Source: Paragyromitra xinjiangensis
Taxonomy: Eukaryota; Ascomycota; Pezizomycetes; Pezizales; Discinaceae
Reading direction: 5' to 3'
NCBI GenBank assembly: GCA_038503065.1
Contig: JBCAMK010000016.1
Coordinates: 868,001-932,000 of the forward strand
DNA length: 64,000 bases
This document shows positions 60,859-64,000 of the stretch, in pieces (the stretch's first letter is position 1; the number at the start of each line of letters is the position of its first letter). The translations under genes and the position numbers were made by a program. The notes beneath the pieces are model-generated. The model was not told the origin of the DNA. It saw only the letters and a list, made by a program, of their open reading frames with translations, and did no database searches.

Positions 60859-63000
60859 AGTCCACGCCGGTGGGTGTGCGTCGAGTGATTGTAGATGATG
60901 CCGTGGTGATTAAATTCCGCTTGGTCAGCGTTGATATTTACCGCAGCCGGATTTGCCGCAGCCGGATACAGTATTTCTTTTTTATTACCAGAATCGCGAT
61001 GATAGAGAGTCAGGATCGTCAGGAACGAATTCGGACCGATGGTTTTTGATCCTAGATCTAGAACGTACCGCGCCGTCCTGCAGAGAAAATTTTCACTCCT
61101 AAGTAAAAAAAGATAGTAGTGATCGATTCCATTGTAGCTTGGGCACACATGTGTGCCTACGAATCACACTTGAAATAAATCTATCGATATTAAGACTATG
61201 CTCTATATACTTCACACGCCAAGTATTTTGGGTTGCACGATCGTGATGTGAGCAGAAAAAGGAAATGTAGATGCAGATTTTGATCCTAAAACGGCCTCCA
61301 GCCTAGATTACGGTACTACGGAGAAAATTTTATCCACGTACCTGGTCTTTATCATGTACATAACTACCTGCTTGGGTCTTTGTCTGGGTAGAAAATATAT
61401 ACATATCCGATTTTATCTATGTATACAGCATATGCAGATGAGTTAGAAATACATCTAAACATTAGCGACCTCAAATAAACAGCGGTGGGAAAAGAAAGAT
61501 AAGCGCAGTCTCAAATCTCGATTGCTCAGTGCTGTTTGTAATTAATTGCGGCACATTTTTGGAAGCGGGAAGCTTGTTTGATGTGACTTAATCTATCGAT
61601 CCTTGCTTCTGTGACGGAAGAGAGTGCGATTCTGATAATTTAACAGTGATGATCACTGATCACTGATCAGCTTCAGAGCTTCAACGGGTTTATCGGTTGC
61701 TGGGAAGAAGCGGCACGTATGAGCGGCAGCTGTTAAGTTTGTAGATGGGCAGTTATGAATCAGATTGGAGACAAAGGAACGTCGTTAGCGGAGATGAGGG
61801 ATCCGACGGTTGAAGACGTTGCGCTGCGCCGGAGTTCCAATCGAATGCCGTGCCGGTCGCCGCGGACGGAGCATGACGTTTCCGGAGCGCCAAGCTGATC
61901 CCGAGAGAACTGAGGCCCCCATCAATTTGGATGGGCAGATAATAAGATAATAACTAGAGCTAAGGAGGGGTCGCTTGTTCCATTAGCTTTCTTCAAAATC
62001 CGACCCGCCTAGTGGCGAAGGCACTTGAAGGGAGAAAGTGCGGGGAAACTGTAATTGTGGGGTCTAACAGGTGACGGTGCAGCACTAGCGCCCTAGATTC
62101 AACGTATGTACAGGTACACTCACTCATGCACCAGCACTGCTCTTTATCTCCATGTTGCCGTACAGACACCCTCTCTTTGGAGTTTATGCTATGTACGGGG
62201 CCAACTGCATTGATTACCCCAAATCTGTCGCTTGAACTTGCCATTGTCTAATTGCAAATCTGTTCTTTCGGTTTCGGTGGGAAGGTAGGTGATCAGGACC
62301 AGAGATACATGTATCATGGTGGATGCCACACATGCACGCACACCCTTTTCGCTGCTATTTGCACCTAAATGTTAGCCTAGAGCTCTTGGAGGCCGGTGAT
62401 CGTGATCAATTGGTCAGTACCCCCCCTCTCTTAGTACAGTAAACTGATCGTCCGCCCACCATCACCGACTTTGCCTACGCCCACCATCATCGGGGTCTGC
62501 ATTCTCGCGGGGAGAAATCCTGGTGGTTAGCTAGTTGGCAATAGAGTTCAAGGGGGTGTCGTAAGGTGTCGTATCATACGTGCTAATCCTCCCGTAGTTT
62601 GATATGGGTGGGAGAGGATACAAAACCCCCCTTCCGTCCCCTCTTTGATCCTCGTCTCGTTACCAGTCGTTCGATTCTATTTTGCAGCGTCGAATCTCAC
62701 GGATTCTGCACATTTAACGCGCCTACGTACATATAATCATACATACCAACCGGGCACCTTGCCTGCGAGAGCGTTGGTAGCGAAAGCCAATCATACCATT
62801 ATCTTTCAAGAAAGCGGAGAACCGATCCCGATTCGATCCACTTACTTTTTTCCTATCTCTGGGTATTCAATTCGTTTGGGGATTAAACCTCTATAAATCA
62901 GTCCCACCGCGCCTACCTGGTTTCGAGGAAAGCATCACCTTATCATTTTTTTTCAAGTCAAACCTAAACTATCATTTTCCCGTCTTCACATTACCACATA
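60859..63000. other. Non-coding DNA and upstream region of the last gene
   Basis: 2.1 kb with no supported gene. It contains two near-identical 15-bp units with CCGCAGCCGGAT (about 60940-60969), an ATCACTG tandem (about 61650-61670), one TACATGTA at 62306, and a T-rich leader before 63001. Confidence 0.45.
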
Positions 63001-63692
63001 ATGTCTTCATCACTTGCCAACGACCAGGTCAATGACCAACCGTCAACATCCCATCAACGTCGTTCCTCCCTGTCTCGAGGATTGACCGATCTCTTCTCGG
63101 GGAATCGTAGCACTACAGCAGCCTACCCAGGCCCCATCACATCAGCTGCACAGCAGGCAAATAATCGCCGCCGTATGAGCATGTCAAACGCCACGGGTAC
63201 GTCGCCTCCACGGCTGCAAACGGGCATGCCCCTAAGGAGGGGCTCTATTGCATCCGTTTCCTCCGCAGCATCGTCTACCTTCGACGAGAACGCCGTCGAG
63301 GACGACGAAAACCCTGCAACTGCAGCGAACCAGCCATTCGCCAGAAGGCTGAGTTTTGGTGCAAGAGCTTTAAGAGATATTAAGATCCCTGCGGGTAGGG
63401 TTCCGGCAAGTGCGGGAGCAGCATCCCCTACAGTCTCCAGAGGTTTGCTTCCCTAGACATCCACATCCACCTTGCCCCTTGTTGGAGATAAGACTAATAT
63501 GTTTTTTTCCTGTCAGGGTTCTGGCAAGATAATAGGTTAAATTCACAAGGCCAGGGAGAAGAATCTGTCCAACAACAACGCCGCCAGTCAATTGCGGCCT
63601 TACCGCAGCCGGTAAATCGTATGCCACCGAGGAGCATGACCGTGGATCCTATGCAGGAAAGAATGCTTAAGGGGGACTTCTATTTTGACTAA
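63001..63692 (+). CDS. Ser/Arg-rich fungal protein of unknown function
   Basis: Two exons, 63001-63442 and 63517-63692, give 205 aa. The sequence is disordered: SSLSRGLTDLFSG near residue 22, several RRRMS/RRGS/RRLS sites that look like basophilic kinase targets, then GFWQDN after the intron and a C-terminus MQERMLKGDFYFD. The short tail (ERxLKGDFYxD) looks familiar from conserved hypothetical proteins of filamentous fungi, but I cannot give it a function. No membrane segment or enzyme motif is seen. Confidence 0.7.
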
Positions 63693-64000
63693 ACCTATCG
63701 CTCTTTCATCGGACTCGGATTTTGAGATATCGATCTGACTCGGAGGAATCTCTACAATCGTTTTCGAAATTCATGCGACTCTGAACGAAGGGAATAGTTT
63801 GGGGTAAAATGAAAAAAAAGAATGAAAAAAAGATGAAAAATCTGTGGTTTCCTCACACAAAAACAACATTGGCGAATGTACGAATAGTCGAATACCCGGG
63901 CCGTGGAGTCCATGGTGCCACCACGACACGATATGTAACAATAGTAGTTATGGAGTTTTGGGGAGGGCGTGGGATGGGACAGTTGCTTATTATTCTTGGG
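63693..64000. other. 3' flank
   Basis: A-rich 3' flanking DNA of the preceding gene up to the window end; no feature seen. Confidence 0.4.

Noticed and set aside
1..64000. tRNA, rRNA or CRISPR loci
   Set aside because: No B-box-like GGTTCGAATCC with a foldable cloverleaf was found on reading, and no regularly spaced repeats exist. A tRNA scan could still find a missed gene.

Overview
The window looks like a gene-rich stretch of a filamentous ascomycete genome (Pezizomycotina). Genes carry many introns of about 45-90 nt, and each reconstructed splice keeps the reading frame. The gene content includes fungal-specific or fungal-type families: the eisosome protein Eis1, a Tsl1/TslA-type trehalose synthase subunit, an Irc20-like RING/SNF2 ATPase, and Cym1. 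The transposons (piggyBac, Tc1/mariner and pogo/Fot1) are eukaryotic. I cannot fix the genus from sequence alone. No bacterial operon, CRISPR array, rRNA or convincing tRNA gene was seen.

Layout. 1-11.3 kb is repeat territory: a 78-bp foldback element (484-561), three MITE-like elements flanked by TA (1551-1692, 2460-2728, 4964-5192), a broken Tc1/mariner transposase (5231-6571), and a complete-looking piggyBac element (7368-10542) with an intact 623-aa transposase. 11.3-19.5 kb holds the mitochondrial presequence protease Cym1 (-), head-to-head with an alpha-taxilin-like coiled-coil protein (+), then a small predicted GPI-anchored protein (-). 19.5-23.7 kb is non-coding and contains an inverted-repeat element that encloses degenerate telomere-like repeats. 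23.7-31 kb carries a Nat9-like acetyltransferase (+), ribosomal protein eL38 (-), a 78-aa predicted membrane protein (+) and a molybdenum cofactor sulfurase (+). 32.6-43.8 kb carries an Izh3-like PAQR membrane protein (+), an RGG/lysine-rich protein ending in a SMAP domain (+), the RAMP4/Ysy6 ER protein (-), a small mitochondrial-type protein (+) and the Irc20-like ATPase (+). 44.4-56.2 kb carries a TMEM186/TMEM70-like mitochondrial membrane protein (-), Eis1 (-) and TslA (-). Two pogo/Fot1 elements in opposite orientation (49249-51619 and 58457-60856) share identical ends; the first sits about 60 bp upstream of the EIS1 start codon. The last kilobase has a serine/arginine-rich fungal protein of unknown function (63001-63692).

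Most genes are housekeeping and functionally unrelated, as expected for a eukaryotic locus. The notable features are structural: the mosaic relation between the two pogo copies, the 18 copies of the palindrome TACATGTA in non-coding DNA, two adjacent genes with 13- and 14-nt microexons, recurrent AAG splice acceptors, and the stress-element cluster upstream of tslA. I found no clear evidence of a wholly new multi-gene system. Several of the genes (eL38, RAMP4, the 78-aa and 72-aa proteins, the Nat9 5' exons) become visible only after splicing by hand.
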